A stretch of DNA of 64,000 nucleotides from Pampinifervens sp037481935 (GTDB taxonomy: Bacteria; Aquificota; Aquificia; Aquificales; Aquificaceae), in contig NZ_JBJXCT010000002.1 of the NCBI RefSeq assembly GCF_046159715.1, forward strand, positions 145,049 to 209,048, written 5' to 3'. The notes beneath the pieces are model-generated. The model worked only from the letters and a program-made list of their open reading frames with translations. It was not told where the DNA came from and did no database searches. Below, piece after piece: positions 1 through 8,741 of the stretch. The first letter of the stretch is position 1, and each line of letters opens with the position of its first letter. A program made the position numbers and the translations under genes.

Positions 1-410
1 AGAGGGTGAAGTAGGTTTGGGTTCAGCTCAAGAAGTGGGAAAAGGAAAAAATCCCTCTCTGTCAGGTAAAGATGCGGAACTCTCAGAAAGCTGAGCATCA
101 GGATGTGGTTTTCATACAGCAGTATGTCAAGGTCTATCTCCCTCGGTCCCCATCTTTCCCTTGGCTTCCTGCCAGTCTTCTGCTCAATTTCCTTCAAAAC
201 TTTAAGGAGGCCTATAGGTTCCAGCTTAGTTTCAAACTCAAGGACGCCGTTTATAAACTCAGGCTGGTCTGTCTTGCCCCAGGGTTTGCTTATGTATAGG
301 GTGGAGACTTTCAGGATAGAGCCATAGTCCTTCAAAAGCTCAAGGGCTTTCAGGATGTAAGAGAGCCTGTCCTCCACATTGCTGCCAAAGGCTATGTAGC
401 ACACGGGCAT
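1..410 (-). CDS. folK: 2-amino-4-hydroxy-6-hydroxymethyldihydropteridine diphosphokinase (C-terminus cut by window edge)
   Basis: Transfers pyrophosphate from ATP to 6-hydroxymethyl-7,8-dihydropterin in folate synthesis. The frame runs leftward from the ATG at 408-410 and is still open at base 1, so about 136 residues are visible. The start MPVCYIAFGSN, the loop KPWGKTDQPEF (residues 42-52) and the family signature RWGPREIDLDILLY (86-99) are all present, followed by the usual H-x5-RDFFLFPL stretch. It lies 9 bases downstream of the fabG stop on the same strand, so the two are probably co-transcribed. HPPK is normally 130-170 residues, so little is missing. Confidence 0.9.
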   Translation of the reverse strand, partial: MPVCYIAFGSNVEDRLSYILKALELLKDYGSILKVSTLYISKPWGKTDQPEFINGVLEFETKLEPIGLLKVLKEIEQKTGRKPRERWGPREIDLDILLYENHILMLSFLRVPHLYLTERDFFLFPLLELNPNLLHP

Positions 411-419
411 GGAAAAAGG

Positions 420-1169
420 TTAATACATTCCACCGTTTACATGGAGCACTTCACCCGTTATGTAGCCGGCATGCTCCGAGCACAGGAATAGGACCACACC
501 CGCCACATCCTCTGGCTTTCCAAACCTTCCCAGAGGTATGTTTTTTAAATAGTTCTTCCTTATATCTTCTGAGAGCACGGCGGTCATGTCTGTTTCAATA
601 AAGCCCGGTGCCACTGCGTTAACTGTAATGTTTCTACTTGCCAGCTCTTTGGCAAGGCTTTTGGTAAAGCCAAGTAGGGCAGATTTTGTAGAGGCGTAGT
701 TTACCTGTCCTGGATTGCCCGTAAAGCCCACAACGGAGGATATGTTTATGACCCTTCCCCAGCGGTTTTTTAACATAGCCTTTGTGGCGAGGGATGTTAT
801 CAGAAAAGTGCCGGTAAGGTTTGTCCTTATTACCTCTTCCCAGTCCTTGAGGGACATTCTCAGAAAAAGCTTATCCCTGGTTATGCCTGCGTTGTTCACC
901 AGTATGTCCACACCTCCCCACCTTTCCTCAACTCTTGCATAAGCTTCTCTTACTGAAGTTTCATCTGCCATGTTCATGGCAATTCCAAAAGCCTCAACAC
1001 CGTTGCTTTCTCCTATCTGCCTTGCCACTTCTTCAGCCCTCAGCTCATCCCTTCCAGTTATAACTACCTTTGCACCCGCCCTTGCAAGAAACTCAGCTAT
1101 TGACCTTCCAATGCCCCTTGTGGACCCTGTTACAAGGGCTCTTTTACCCGATAAATCTACGCAGAACAT
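420..1169 (-). CDS. fabG: 3-oxoacyl-[acyl-carrier-protein] reductase
   Basis: NADPH-dependent reduction of 3-oxoacyl-ACP in type II fatty acid synthesis. The 249-residue length is typical. The short-chain dehydrogenase fold shows the nucleotide motif TGSTRGIG (14-21), NNAG (92-95) and the catalytic set S145, Y158, K162 in ISSVVGF and YASTK. The C-terminus GGMY is typical of FabG. It is transcribed divergently from nadD with only 19 bases between the two start codons. A TAAAAT -10 box ends 6 bases before the ATG and there is no Shine-Dalgarno, suggesting a leaderless mRNA. folK follows in the same direction. Confidence 0.95.
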   Translation of the reverse strand: MFCVDLSGKRALVTGSTRGIGRSIAEFLARAGAKVVITGRDELRAEEVARQIGESNGVEAFGIAMNMADETSVREAYARVEERWGGVDILVNNAGITRDKLFLRMSLKDWEEVIRTNLTGTFLITSLATKAMLKNRWGRVINISSVVGFTGNPGQVNYASTKSALLGFTKSLAKELASRNITVNAVAPGFIETDMTAVLSEDIRKNYLKNIPLGRFGKPEDVAGVVLFLCSEHAGYITGEVLHVNGGMY

Positions 1170-1188
1170 GCTAAGATTTTAACACAGC
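1170..1188. promoter_or_regulatory. Divergent fabG/nadD promoter region
   Basis: The 19 bases between the two start codons contain TAAAAT on the minus strand (plus 1181-1176), 6 bases before the fabG ATG, and TAAGAT on the plus strand (1172-1177), 11 bases before the nadD ATG. The two boxes overlap. Neither gene has room for a normal ribosome-binding leader. Confidence 0.5.
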
Positions 1189-1797
1189 ATGAAGCTCTTC
1201 TTTGGCGGCAGCTTTGACCCTGTTCATCTTGGTCATCTCCTCGTGGCAAGGGATGTGAGAGAAGCTATGGACTTTGAAAGTGTGGTCTTTGTGCCTGCCC
1301 ATCAGGCACCCCTGAAGGAGCCCCACATGGCAAGTCCGGAGGACAGGCTTGAAATGCTTAAACTCTCTGTTGAAGGTCTTGAAGGCTTTGAGGTGAGCAG
1401 TATGGAGGTAGAAAGGGGTGGCATATCCTACACGGTGGACACCGCAAGAGAGCTCTATGCAGGTCAGAGAGAAAGACCCTTTTTCCTTGTGGGTGCAGAC
1501 AGCTTTCTGAGCCTTCACCTCTGGAGAGAGCCCCATGAGCTCATATCTCTTGCACGCTTTGTGGTGGTGGACAGGGAAGGCAAATGGGAGAGGTTGAAAA
1601 GATACATAAAAGAAAACTTCCCAAAGCTCAGAGAGGGAGAGGATTTTTACCTTTTATCCGTAAGGCGCATAGACATATCTTCCACGGAGATAAGGGAAAG
1701 GTTGAAAAACGGAAGGAGTATAAGGTGGATGGTGCCGGAGAAGGTTGAGGATTACATACTGGCAAGGGGTTTATATACTTCAAACAGTTTACCCTGA
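1189..1797 (+). CDS. nadD: Nicotinate-nucleotide adenylyltransferase
   Basis: Adenylates nicotinate mononucleotide to deamido-NAD in NAD synthesis; nadC, two steps earlier in effect, lies at 28883. The 202-residue protein begins MKLFFGGSFDPVHLGH, with the nucleotidyltransferase motif H13-x-x-H16, and has the second motif ISSTEIRERL near the C-terminus. The FLVGADSFLSLHLW stretch is typical of NadD. Its last 46 bases overlap the 3' end of the convergent methyltransferase gene. Start codon ATG 1189 fits the family N-terminus exactly. Confidence 0.95.
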   Translation: MKLFFGGSFDPVHLGHLLVARDVREAMDFESVVFVPAHQAPLKEPHMASPEDRLEMLKLSVEGLEGFEVSSMEVERGGISYTVDTARELYAGQRERPFFLVGADSFLSLHLWREPHELISLARFVVVDREGKWERLKRYIKENFPKLREGEDFYLLSVRRIDISSTEIRERLKNGRSIRWMVPEKVEDYILARGLYTSNSLP

Positions 1798-2528
1798 ATC
1801 TCCTCCTTTCGCAATCTTTCTATAATTACACTGTAGTATGTTTCAGAGAGCTCAATGGTTATGAAATTTCTTCCAAGTCTTTTGGCTACAACTGCAGTTG
1901 TGCCAGTTCCTCCAAAAGGGTCAAGCACAATATCCCCTGGATTTGAGCTGGCGAGAATAACCCTCTCAAGGAGAGCTTCCGGCATCTGACAGGGGTGTCT
2001 TCCAACTCTCTCTTTAAAAGTGCCACATACCCTCGGGAAGGTCCACACGTCATCGGGAATTCTACCCTTTGGGTTTGCTCTTCTATCCCGATATACAAGC
2101 TGTCTTGCAGAGGGAACCCTTATCTCATCTGAGTTAAAGGTAAATCTTTCCTTATCCTTCGTGAAATACAGAATGTGTGTGTGCGAGCGTGTAAACTTCT
2201 TTTTTTGGTGTTGTCCAAAGGTATAATACCATATTATCCAGTTTCTCATGTATAGACCAAGCCTTTTCATGATTATCACAAGTTCCGCAGCAAACTCATC
2301 ACCTATAGCTACATATATTGAGCCGGTTTTTTTTAGAACTCTATAGGCTTCCCTCAACCAATCTTCTGACCATTGCAGATACTCCTCATACTCCAGACTA
2401 TCCTTCCATTTGTCATACCTTATGCCTATATTAAAGGGTGGGTCTGCAAAAATCAGGTCTATGCATTCATTAGGGAACTCTCTCATTATCTCTATGCAAT
2501 CTCCCAAGTATACCTTGTTTAGCTCCAT
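1752..2528 (-). CDS. DNA adenine-type methyltransferase of R-M system 1 (beta class)
   Basis: Transfers methyl from S-adenosylmethionine to a base in a specific DNA site. Motif IV, DPPF (29-32), comes before motif I, DPFGGTGTT (203-211), which is the beta-class order of motifs. DPPF rather than SPPY suggests N6-adenine as the target. The 258-residue length is normal for a stand-alone type II enzyme with a central recognition region. It follows the endonuclease gene by 2 bases, so the pair forms one transcription unit. The recognition site cannot be read from the sequence. Its 3' end overlaps nadD by 46 bases. Confidence 0.88.
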   Translation of the reverse strand: MELNKVYLGDCIEIMREFPNECIDLIFADPPFNIGIRYDKWKDSLEYEEYLQWSEDWLREAYRVLKKTGSIYVAIGDEFAAELVIIMKRLGLYMRNWIIWYYTFGQHQKKKFTRSHTHILYFTKDKERFTFNSDEIRVPSARQLVYRDRRANPKGRIPDDVWTFPRVCGTFKERVGRHPCQMPEALLERVILASSNPGDIVLDPFGGTGTTAVVAKRLGRNFITIELSETYYSVIIERLRKEEIQGKLFEVYKPLASM

Positions 2529-2530
2529 AA

Positions 2531-3349
2531 CTACCCTCTAAGTTCAAATATCTGGCAGGGTTTTATTTTAAACTGTAGCTTTGTAGGGTCTGGTGTTCCA
2601 CCTTTTCTCTGCATTGTTATCCTGCCTATGTAAAGGTTGCCCATCGGAGATATGCGGACATCTCCTCTTCCGAAAAAGTTTATTGCAATGTTTATATCTG
2701 ATATTGCAAAATCTGTAATATCCTTTTCCTTTACATATCTCGCAACTATAAGCCAGTCTGCCGATAGGGCACCTCTACCTTTTAGAACATCGCAAACCAC
2801 CAACATTTTGTTTTTTCTGAAAAAATCAACTATCTTTTCCCTTATCATTTCGGGCATCTCGTCAAAGAAAAGCCTTCTATGGTCTCTGCGAGCGTAGCCT
2901 TCTGGTGGTTTTACCTCACCCGTAAAGTATTTAAGCCACAGAGCAATCTCTTCATCAAAGCCCCACATTTCTCTGTAGTTATCCACTCTTCGCTTATCAA
3001 CCTGATTATAGTCTGCATCACTGTTCGCTTTTTTAACTGATACATTTTCAACAAAAAGTGTATTATCGTAAATCAAATATATTCTTACTTGCACATCGCT
3101 CTTCTTATATAGAATATCATGCTTAAGTTTATTGATATCAAGCCCGTATTTTACAGCCATTTCCTTAGATATTTTCACTGGCACGACTTCGGCGTGTAGC
3201 TCACTTATCTTATCTGGTTCGTATCCCATATACCTTAACCATGCCTGCGCCTCGCTATCTTTCCTGTAGTTGTTAAACTTCTGAGCTATGGCTCGCTCAC
3301 TGGCAAAACCACCCTTTGCGGTAATAGAGCCAACCAACCGCCTGTTCAT
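2531..3349 (-). CDS. Type II restriction endonuclease of R-M system 1
   Basis: Predicted nuclease partner of the adjacent methyltransferase. The 272-residue protein has a PD-(D/E)xK-like arrangement: SDV with D85, then VSVKK with K106 and E101/S104 near the place of the usual acidic residue. The C-terminal part contains MQRKGG and LQFKIKP, a combination I associate with several type II endonucleases, but I cannot name the family. Assignment rests mainly on the 2-base linkage to the methyltransferase and this motif. It begins 13 bases after the SulP gene, at the downstream end of an operon otherwise made of housekeeping genes. Confidence 0.72.
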   Translation of the reverse strand: MNRRLVGSITAKGGFASERAIAQKFNNYRKDSEAQAWLRYMGYEPDKISELHAEVVPVKISKEMAVKYGLDINKLKHDILYKKSDVQVRIYLIYDNTLFVENVSVKKANSDADYNQVDKRRVDNYREMWGFDEEIALWLKYFTGEVKPPEGYARRDHRRLFFDEMPEMIREKIVDFFRKNKMLVVCDVLKGRGALSADWLIVARYVKEKDITDFAISDINIAINFFGRGDVRISPMGNLYIGRITMQRKGGTPDPTKLQFKIKPCQIFELRG

Positions 3350-3362
3350 GGCTGAAAGAGGC

Positions 3363-5141
3363 TCACGCCACCTTTTCCACAGGCTTGAAGCCCTGCTCCT
3401 TTACACTCCAGCATTCTTTGAAGACAGCGTAGGGACATCTCTTTCTGCAGTATTCGTGGTCAAGTTTTTTGAAAAGCTCCACTATGGACTGACCCTTTGA
3501 GTCAAACACGTAGTCTATGTCCATATGTTTGTCAAGCTCCACATTTTCAAGAAGTGGGTATACGGTGCATCCTATGTTGGCAAGAGCAGGCTCCGCACCC
3601 ATAGCCCTTATTCTGTCAAGAAGCCTTACCAGCATCAGGCTCCCCGATGCATCCATGTAGTTAACCGCCTCCAGGTCAAGAAGCACAAACTTGAGGGCCT
3701 TTTTCCTCTCCTCCACCCTCTGAAGCACATACTCATACACATATTCGGCGTTGCCGAAGTATATGGACATGTTGGGTCTTATGTACAGTATCTGGGGACA
3801 CTCAGGGAGTTTTTCCCTCTCTGCGTTCACAAAGGTGGAAGACCCCGGGTTCCTCGTGAGCACCACAATCCTGGGATACATGGTCTTGTATACAAAGCTT
3901 CCAAAGGCTATGAGAGTTCCAAGAGTTATGGCAACCCACAGGTCCATGAAAAAGACGGTGGCAAAGGTCACTCCCGCCACAATGCCATCTACTGGGTTTA
4001 TCCTGTAGAGCCTGAGTATTTCCTGAGGTCTTATAAGACTTATAACCGCAGAGAGCACTATGGCGGAAAGCGTTGCCTTCGGAAGGTAGTAGAAAAAGGG
4101 CGCAAGAAAGAGCAGGGTAAGACCGATAACGGCACCTGTTATAACGCTGGCGATGGGCGTCTTTGCACCAAGCTGAAAGTTGAGGGCTGACCTCGAAAAG
4201 GAGCCACCCACTGGAAAGCCTTTGAAAAGACCTGCCACCACATTGGCAAGCCCCTGACCTACAAGCTCCTGATTTGGGTCCCATCTGTCCCCCGCTCTTA
4301 TGGCAAGCTGCTTGGCTATGGCCACAGCCTCCATAAGACCAAAGGCAGATATTACGATTGCACCCACCCAGAGCTGGGAAAAGGTTCTGTAGTCCACCGA
4401 CGGAATCTCAAGGGGAGGTAGACCACTTGGCACATTTCCCACCAGGGAGACACCAAAATTCTGGAGGCCCAGAAAATATGAGGCTATAGAGGTTATGAAA
4501 ACCGCAAGGAGCGCACCAGGAAGGAGAGGGCTTATCCTCTTTGAGAACCATATTATGGCGTAGGCGACAACACCCACAATAAGCGTGTATGGATTTGTCT
4601 GGGAAAGCTTGCTTATTATGTCCGCAAGAACCTCGTATATGTGGGTGCTCTGAGTTATCTTAAAGCCAAGAAGATGCCCGGCCTGACTGAGGGCTATAAC
4701 CAGTGCACCGGCGCTGGTAAAACCAACTATCACACTGTTAGATATGAGCTCTACCACAAAGGCGAGCTTAAAAATACCCACAGTTAGCCTTATAAAGCCC
4801 ACCATGAGTGCCAGCACTGCTGCAAGCATGACCCACCTTTCACTGCCGGGCTCCGCCAGCCCATAAAGGGCAGACCCGGTAAGCAGTGCAGTCATGGCCA
4901 CTGGTCCCGTTGCCAGAAACCTTGAACTTCCAAATAATGCAGCCACCATAACCGGCAGGAAGGAGGCGTATAGCCCGTATATGGGGGGCATGCCTGCAAG
5001 AAGTGCGTAAGCCATGGACTGGGGAACCAGCACCGCAGCCACTGTAAGGCCAGCTATCAGGTCCCTTGTGAATTTATCCCTATCGTAGCTCTTCAGCCAG
5101 GGCATAAAGGGTGCAAGGTCAAGGGTTATGTTTATCTTCAT
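3363..5141 (-). CDS. SulP family anion transporter with STAS domain
   Basis: Inner-membrane transporter of the SulP/SLC26 family, for sulfate, bicarbonate or a related anion. The 592-residue protein has a membrane region with the family opening DLIAGLTVAAVLVPQSMAYA near residue 27 and GLYASFLPV, and a cytoplasmic STAS domain around 449-558 (MDASG). An extra tail carries three cysteines, C565, C569 and C577, in CRKRCPYAVFKEC, which is not usual for the family. The substrate cannot be decided; for an autotroph bicarbonate is as plausible as sulfate. Its ATG overlaps the stop of the upstream PIN-like gene. Confidence 0.9.
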   Translation of the reverse strand: MKINITLDLAPFMPWLKSYDRDKFTRDLIAGLTVAAVLVPQSMAYALLAGMPPIYGLYASFLPVMVAALFGSSRFLATGPVAMTALLTGSALYGLAEPGSERWVMLAAVLALMVGFIRLTVGIFKLAFVVELISNSVIVGFTSAGALVIALSQAGHLLGFKITQSTHIYEVLADIISKLSQTNPYTLIVGVVAYAIIWFSKRISPLLPGALLAVFITSIASYFLGLQNFGVSLVGNVPSGLPPLEIPSVDYRTFSQLWVGAIVISAFGLMEAVAIAKQLAIRAGDRWDPNQELVGQGLANVVAGLFKGFPVGGSFSRSALNFQLGAKTPIASVITGAVIGLTLLFLAPFFYYLPKATLSAIVLSAVISLIRPQEILRLYRINPVDGIVAGVTFATVFFMDLWVAITLGTLIAFGSFVYKTMYPRIVVLTRNPGSSTFVNAEREKLPECPQILYIRPNMSIYFGNAEYVYEYVLQRVEERKKALKFVLLDLEAVNYMDASGSLMLVRLLDRIRAMGAEPALANIGCTVYPLLENVELDKHMDIDYVFDSKGQSIVELFKKLDHEYCRKRCPYAVFKECWSVKEQGFKPVEKVA

Positions 5142-5482
5142 AGCCTTATCCTCTCTGCATTGAATCTTTTTAGCTGAACTTCTTTCAGGGCTTCAAGCAA
5201 GTCCATACCCTCTGAATAAAGCTTCAGAGCTTCTTCAAGGTCCCTTTTGCCCTCCACTCTAAATAGCCTGTCTTCAATCATTGTTCTCAGACTCCTTGCT
5301 ATCAGGTCTTTGCTGATTCCAAAGTTAAACTCAAGAAGGTATGCCAGCTCAAGGAGCGTGTAGTTGGAGAGAAAGACTTTGCCCTTCTTTCTTTCAACCT
5401 CTCTAAAGTAGTTTTCCAGCCTTTCTGACCTCTCTCCCTTTGTCAGAAAATCTATAAGGTCCTGCGTATCTATGGCATCCAT
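5138..5482 (-). CDS. PIN-like domain protein, degenerate or truncated
   Basis: A 114-residue protein of uncertain role. The opening MDAIDTQDLIDFL, the middle LLELAYLLEFNFGISK and the later EALKLYSEGMDLLEAL follow the outline of VapC-type PIN ribonucleases. The usual aspartates near the end are not there: MDLLEAL has E where the motif has D, and the last acidic strand is missing. It overlaps proA upstream by 13 bases and sulP downstream by 4 bases. No antitoxin-like gene is next to it. It may be a relic PIN domain or a non-catalytic family member. Confidence 0.5.
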   Translation of the reverse strand: MDAIDTQDLIDFLTKGERSERLENYFREVERKKGKVFLSNYTLLELAYLLEFNFGISKDLIARSLRTMIEDRLFRVEGKRDLEEALKLYSEGMDLLEALKEVQLKRFNAERIRL

Positions 5483-6783
5483 TCAGGCGGAACCCCTACG
5501 TTGTCTCTCAAATGTCCATTACCCAGTATTACAAACTTCTGGATTGTGAGCTCTTCAAGAGCCATTGGACCCCTTGCATGTATCTTATCTGTAGAAATAC
5601 CCATCTCCGCACCAAGACCAAACTCGTTCCCATCTGTAAATCGTGTGGAGGCGTTCACATATACGGCTGCTGAGTCCACTTCTTTTATGAACTTCATGGC
5701 TTTTGTGTAGTTTTCCGTTATGATGGCGTCTGAGTGCTTTGAGCCGTATTTTTCTATGAAGTCCATTGCCTCCTCAAGGCTACCCACAGTCTTTACCGCC
5801 AGTATAAGGTCAAGGAACTCCTCATAGTAGTCCTCCTCCGTTGCAGGCACTGCCTTCACATGGGACAGCTCCGGTCTTGACCTTATTGCCTGAAGGCTTT
5901 CCTGGTCGCACCTTAGCTCTACGCCAGCCCTTCCCAGTATATCAGCCATCCTTGGCCAGAAGCTGTTTAAAAGGCTTCTGTGGATTATGAGGTTCTCCAC
6001 GGCGTTGCAGACAGATGGCCTCTGAACCTTGGCGTTGTATACTATGTGATAGGCCTTTATGAGGTCTGCCTCCTCGTCCACGTATATGTTGCAGACCCCC
6101 TTGTAGTGCTTTATTACAGGCACCTTTGCCTTCTCCGCCACGGCCCTTATGAGACTTTCACCGCCCCTTGGAATCGCCACATCTACCTTGCCCTCCATTC
6201 CAAGGATTTCCCATACTATTTCCCTCTCAGGTCTGTCTATGAACTGCACTGCCTCCTCCGGAAAGCCTGTTTCTCTGCATGCCTGACGGAGTATCTCCAC
6301 AAGGGCTCTGTTGGAGTTTATAGCCTCTTTTCCACCCCTCAGTATAACCGCATTTGAAGACTTCATGCACAGAGAGGCGGCCTCTATGGTCACGTTGGGT
6401 CTTGCTTCGTATACTATGAAGATTACCCCGAGGGGAACCCTCATCCTGCCCACCTGAAGACCGTTGGGCAGAGTCCACATGCGCGTTATCTCTCCCACAG
6501 GGTCTGGAAGCCCTGCCACATCTCTGAGAACCTTTACCATACCCTCTATGCGTTTGTCGTTGAGGAGCAGTCTGTCTATGAGGGCTGGAGGAAGTCCCTG
6601 AGATTTTGCATAATCTATATCCTTCTGGTTCTCTCCTTTTATAAAATCTCTTTTCTCCTGCAGTAGCTCTGCGGCCCTTAGGAGGGCTCTGTTCTTTATG
6701 TGCGTTGTAACAGACATAAGCCTTCTCAGCGTAGAGCGGGCAAGCTCTACCTTTTCCTCGGCATAACTTTTGATTTCCACCAT
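5470..6783 (-). CDS. proA: Gamma-glutamyl phosphate reductase
   Basis: Reduces gamma-glutamyl phosphate to glutamate semialdehyde in proline synthesis, using NADPH. The 437-residue length is close to the family norm of about 415-430. The aldehyde-dehydrogenase-type fold shows YEARPNVTIEAASLC, ILRGGKEA and the catalytic cysteine in RPSVCNAVE. GLGAEMGISTDKIHARGPMALEELT is the conserved C-terminal block. A TATAAT box that includes the fliI stop codon precedes its ATG by 9 bases, so it can be transcribed apart from the flagellar genes. No proB is present in this window. Confidence 0.96.
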   Translation of the reverse strand: MVEIKSYAEEKVELARSTLRRLMSVTTHIKNRALLRAAELLQEKRDFIKGENQKDIDYAKSQGLPPALIDRLLLNDKRIEGMVKVLRDVAGLPDPVGEITRMWTLPNGLQVGRMRVPLGVIFIVYEARPNVTIEAASLCMKSSNAVILRGGKEAINSNRALVEILRQACRETGFPEEAVQFIDRPEREIVWEILGMEGKVDVAIPRGGESLIRAVAEKAKVPVIKHYKGVCNIYVDEEADLIKAYHIVYNAKVQRPSVCNAVENLIIHRSLLNSFWPRMADILGRAGVELRCDQESLQAIRSRPELSHVKAVPATEEDYYEEFLDLILAVKTVGSLEEAMDFIEKYGSKHSDAIITENYTKAMKFIKEVDSAAVYVNASTRFTDGNEFGLGAEMGISTDKIHARGPMALEELTIQKFVILGNGHLRDNVGVPPEWMP

Positions 6784-6792
6784 GGTATTAAA

Positions 6793-6798
6793 ATTATA
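6793..6798 (-). promoter_or_regulatory. -10 box of proA inside the fliI stop region
   Basis: TATAAT on the minus strand. Its internal TAA is the stop codon of fliI. The proA ATG begins 9 bases downstream, so the transcript would have a leader of a few bases at most and no Shine-Dalgarno. Confidence 0.5.
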
Positions 6799-8071
6799 CC
6801 AGTTTGTCGTAAAGCCTCTTCAGGGCTTCCAGACTTTCTTCATAACTTACCTTCTCATCCACACCCTGTTTGAAAAACTCTCTGATTTCTTCATAGTTCT
6901 TTACTGCCCTGTCCACAAGAGGATTGCTCCCGGGATTGTAAAGACCGAGGTTTACCATATCTTCCATAGACTCGTAGGCGCTCAGCACTTCTCTTATATA
7001 CATGGCCATGTGCATGTGCTCCTTACTTACCACCTGAGGCATGAGCCTGCTGAGGCTCCTTACAGGGTCTATGGCAGGGTGTATGCCTGCGTTTGCCCTC
7101 TTCCTTGAGAGGATTATATGCCCATCAAGAACGCCCATGAGGGAGTCTGCAACAGGGTCAAGGCTTATATCATCCCCCTCCACAAGGACGCTGAATATGC
7201 CTGTTATACTACCCTTTTTAAAATTCCCGCAGTTTTCCACAACCTTTGAAAGCAAATAGAAAACCGAAGGTGTATAGCCTTTCATGGTGGGTGGCTCTCC
7301 CGCAGACAGCCCTACCTCCCTCTGAGCCATGGCAAGCCTCGTGATGGAGTCCATAAGGAGGAGCACATGCAGCCCCATGTCTGCAAGATATCTTGCGTGG
7401 ACAAGAGCACTCAGTGCTCCCTTTACTTTAAGTATGGGGGTCTGGTCTGAGGTGGTTACCACTATTACACTTTTCTTCCTTCCTTCTTCCCCGAGCACAT
7501 CCTCCACAAACTCTCTCACTTCCCTCCCCCTCTCACCTATCAGAGCAAGAACCACCGCGTCCACTTTGCTGTTTTTCACTATCATACCCAAAAGCGTGCT
7601 CTTGCCCACCCCAGCACCCGCAAATATTCCCACCTTCTGACCCTTCCCCAGCGTCAGGAGTGCGTTTATTGACCTTATGCCGCAGTCAAAGGTTTCCCTT
7701 ATCCTTTCCCTCTCCAGGGGGTTTATGTCTTCAAGGAGAATGGGCTTTCTTTCACCAGCGGGGAGTGAACCATCTGAAAGCCTTCTTCCAAAGGGGTCAA
7801 GCAGTTCACCGAGAAGATTTTTTCCCACAAGGGTGGAAATGTGCTCTTTTTTTATCCATACTTTATCACCTGCCTTTACTCCAGATGGATAGCTGAAGGG
7901 CATTATTATGCATCTGTCCTCGTTAAAGCCGATTATCTCCCCTTCAACAGGCCTGTTTCTGTGTGGGAATATTATCACATGGTCTCCTACTGCCCCGTCT
8001 GTATTGTAGGCTTCAAGGTAAACACCGCTCGCCCTGTAAACCTTATGGTATATTCTAGACACTCCCCTCAT
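6794..8071 (-). CDS. fliI: Flagellum-specific ATPase FliI
   Basis: ATPase of the flagellar type III export apparatus, working with FliH at the base of the flagellum. The 425-residue protein is similar to F1-beta: P-loop GAGVGKST (152-159), the GERGREVREF block, Walker B LLLMDSITR, and SAGEPPTMKGYTPSVF, which is typical of FliI. It overlaps fliH by 17 bases. The N-terminal region is short compared with enteric FliI. Good evidence that the organism is or was flagellated. Confidence 0.96.
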   Translation of the reverse strand: MRGVSRIYHKVYRASGVYLEAYNTDGAVGDHVIIFPHRNRPVEGEIIGFNEDRCIIMPFSYPSGVKAGDKVWIKKEHISTLVGKNLLGELLDPFGRRLSDGSLPAGERKPILLEDINPLERERIRETFDCGIRSINALLTLGKGQKVGIFAGAGVGKSTLLGMIVKNSKVDAVVLALIGERGREVREFVEDVLGEEGRKKSVIVVTTSDQTPILKVKGALSALVHARYLADMGLHVLLLMDSITRLAMAQREVGLSAGEPPTMKGYTPSVFYLLSKVVENCGNFKKGSITGIFSVLVEGDDISLDPVADSLMGVLDGHIILSRKRANAGIHPAIDPVRSLSRLMPQVVSKEHMHMAMYIREVLSAYESMEDMVNLGLYNPGSNPLVDRAVKNYEEIREFFKQGVDEKVSYEESLEALKRLYDKLV

Positions 8072-8741
8072 TTCTCATATCCTCAAGAAGGTCCTGCAGC
8101 ACCTCATCGTATCGCCTCTCTATCCAAAGCTTTGGTGTTTCTATGAGGAACTCCCCTTCCTTCAGTTCTCCCTTTACTACTGGGCTAATCTGCACTCCAT
8201 CTCCCAGTCTTTCTTTCAGACTTTCCAGATGGTGGGAAATTCTGTGAAAGTCCTTGGGGTTAAGGTAGAGAACCACCTGGCCCTTGAGCTCAACCCCCGA
8301 CTCAAGAACTTTTGAAAGAGCTCTCAGGATAACATCTTCCTTTGGTATAAGGTCAGTGACAAGAAGCTCTCTCAAAAGCTTGGAAACAAGCTCAATTACT
8401 TCTTCCTTCATGTTTACCCTTATGTTCTTAAAGGCTTCTATGAGCCTTTCCGATAGATTCTCAAGAATCTTCTCAACCGCCCTTTTCTCCTCTAACTCTT
8501 TGAGAGCCATGTCCCTCTCTTCAAGGACCTTTGCCCTTTCCCTTTCAAGGTTTTCCAGCTGGAACTTGAGAGTTCCGATTTCTTCCTTCAGCTTTTCCCT
8601 TTCCGCTTGCCATCGGAGTTCCAACTCTTCACATGGAGGCTGAAGCTTTCCAGCATCTTCCTTGACTTGCGGAGTTTGTATCTCTTCTTTGTGCTCCAGG
8701 TTATGTAGATGGTGAAGTGGTCTGAACTCCCCCTTAGACAT
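8055..8741 (-). CDS. fliH: Flagellar assembly protein FliH
   Basis: Regulator and stator-like partner of FliI in flagellar export. The 228-residue protein has a low-complexity N-terminus, a long charged coiled coil (about residues 38-95, rich in E, K, R and L) and a C-terminal domain with the FliH/HrpE-type pattern (LYLNPKDFHRI, then IETPKLWIERRYDEVL). Position between fliG and fliI, with an 8-base overlap on the fliG side, supports the call because FliH sequences diverge strongly. Confidence 0.88.
   Translation of the reverse strand: MSKGEFRPLHHLHNLEHKEEIQTPQVKEDAGKLQPPCEELELRWQAEREKLKEEIGTLKFQLENLERERAKVLEERDMALKELEEKRAVEKILENLSERLIEAFKNIRVNMKEEVIELVSKLLRELLVTDLIPKEDVILRALSKVLESGVELKGQVVLYLNPKDFHRISHHLESLKERLGDGVQISPVVKGELKEGEFLIETPKLWIERRYDEVLQDLLEDMRNEGSV

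Noticed and set aside
3525..4190. Long plus-strand frame inside the SulP gene
   Set aside because: It is a shadow of the SulP coding frame; composition is abnormal (H, Y, G, K rich) and there is no ribosome site.
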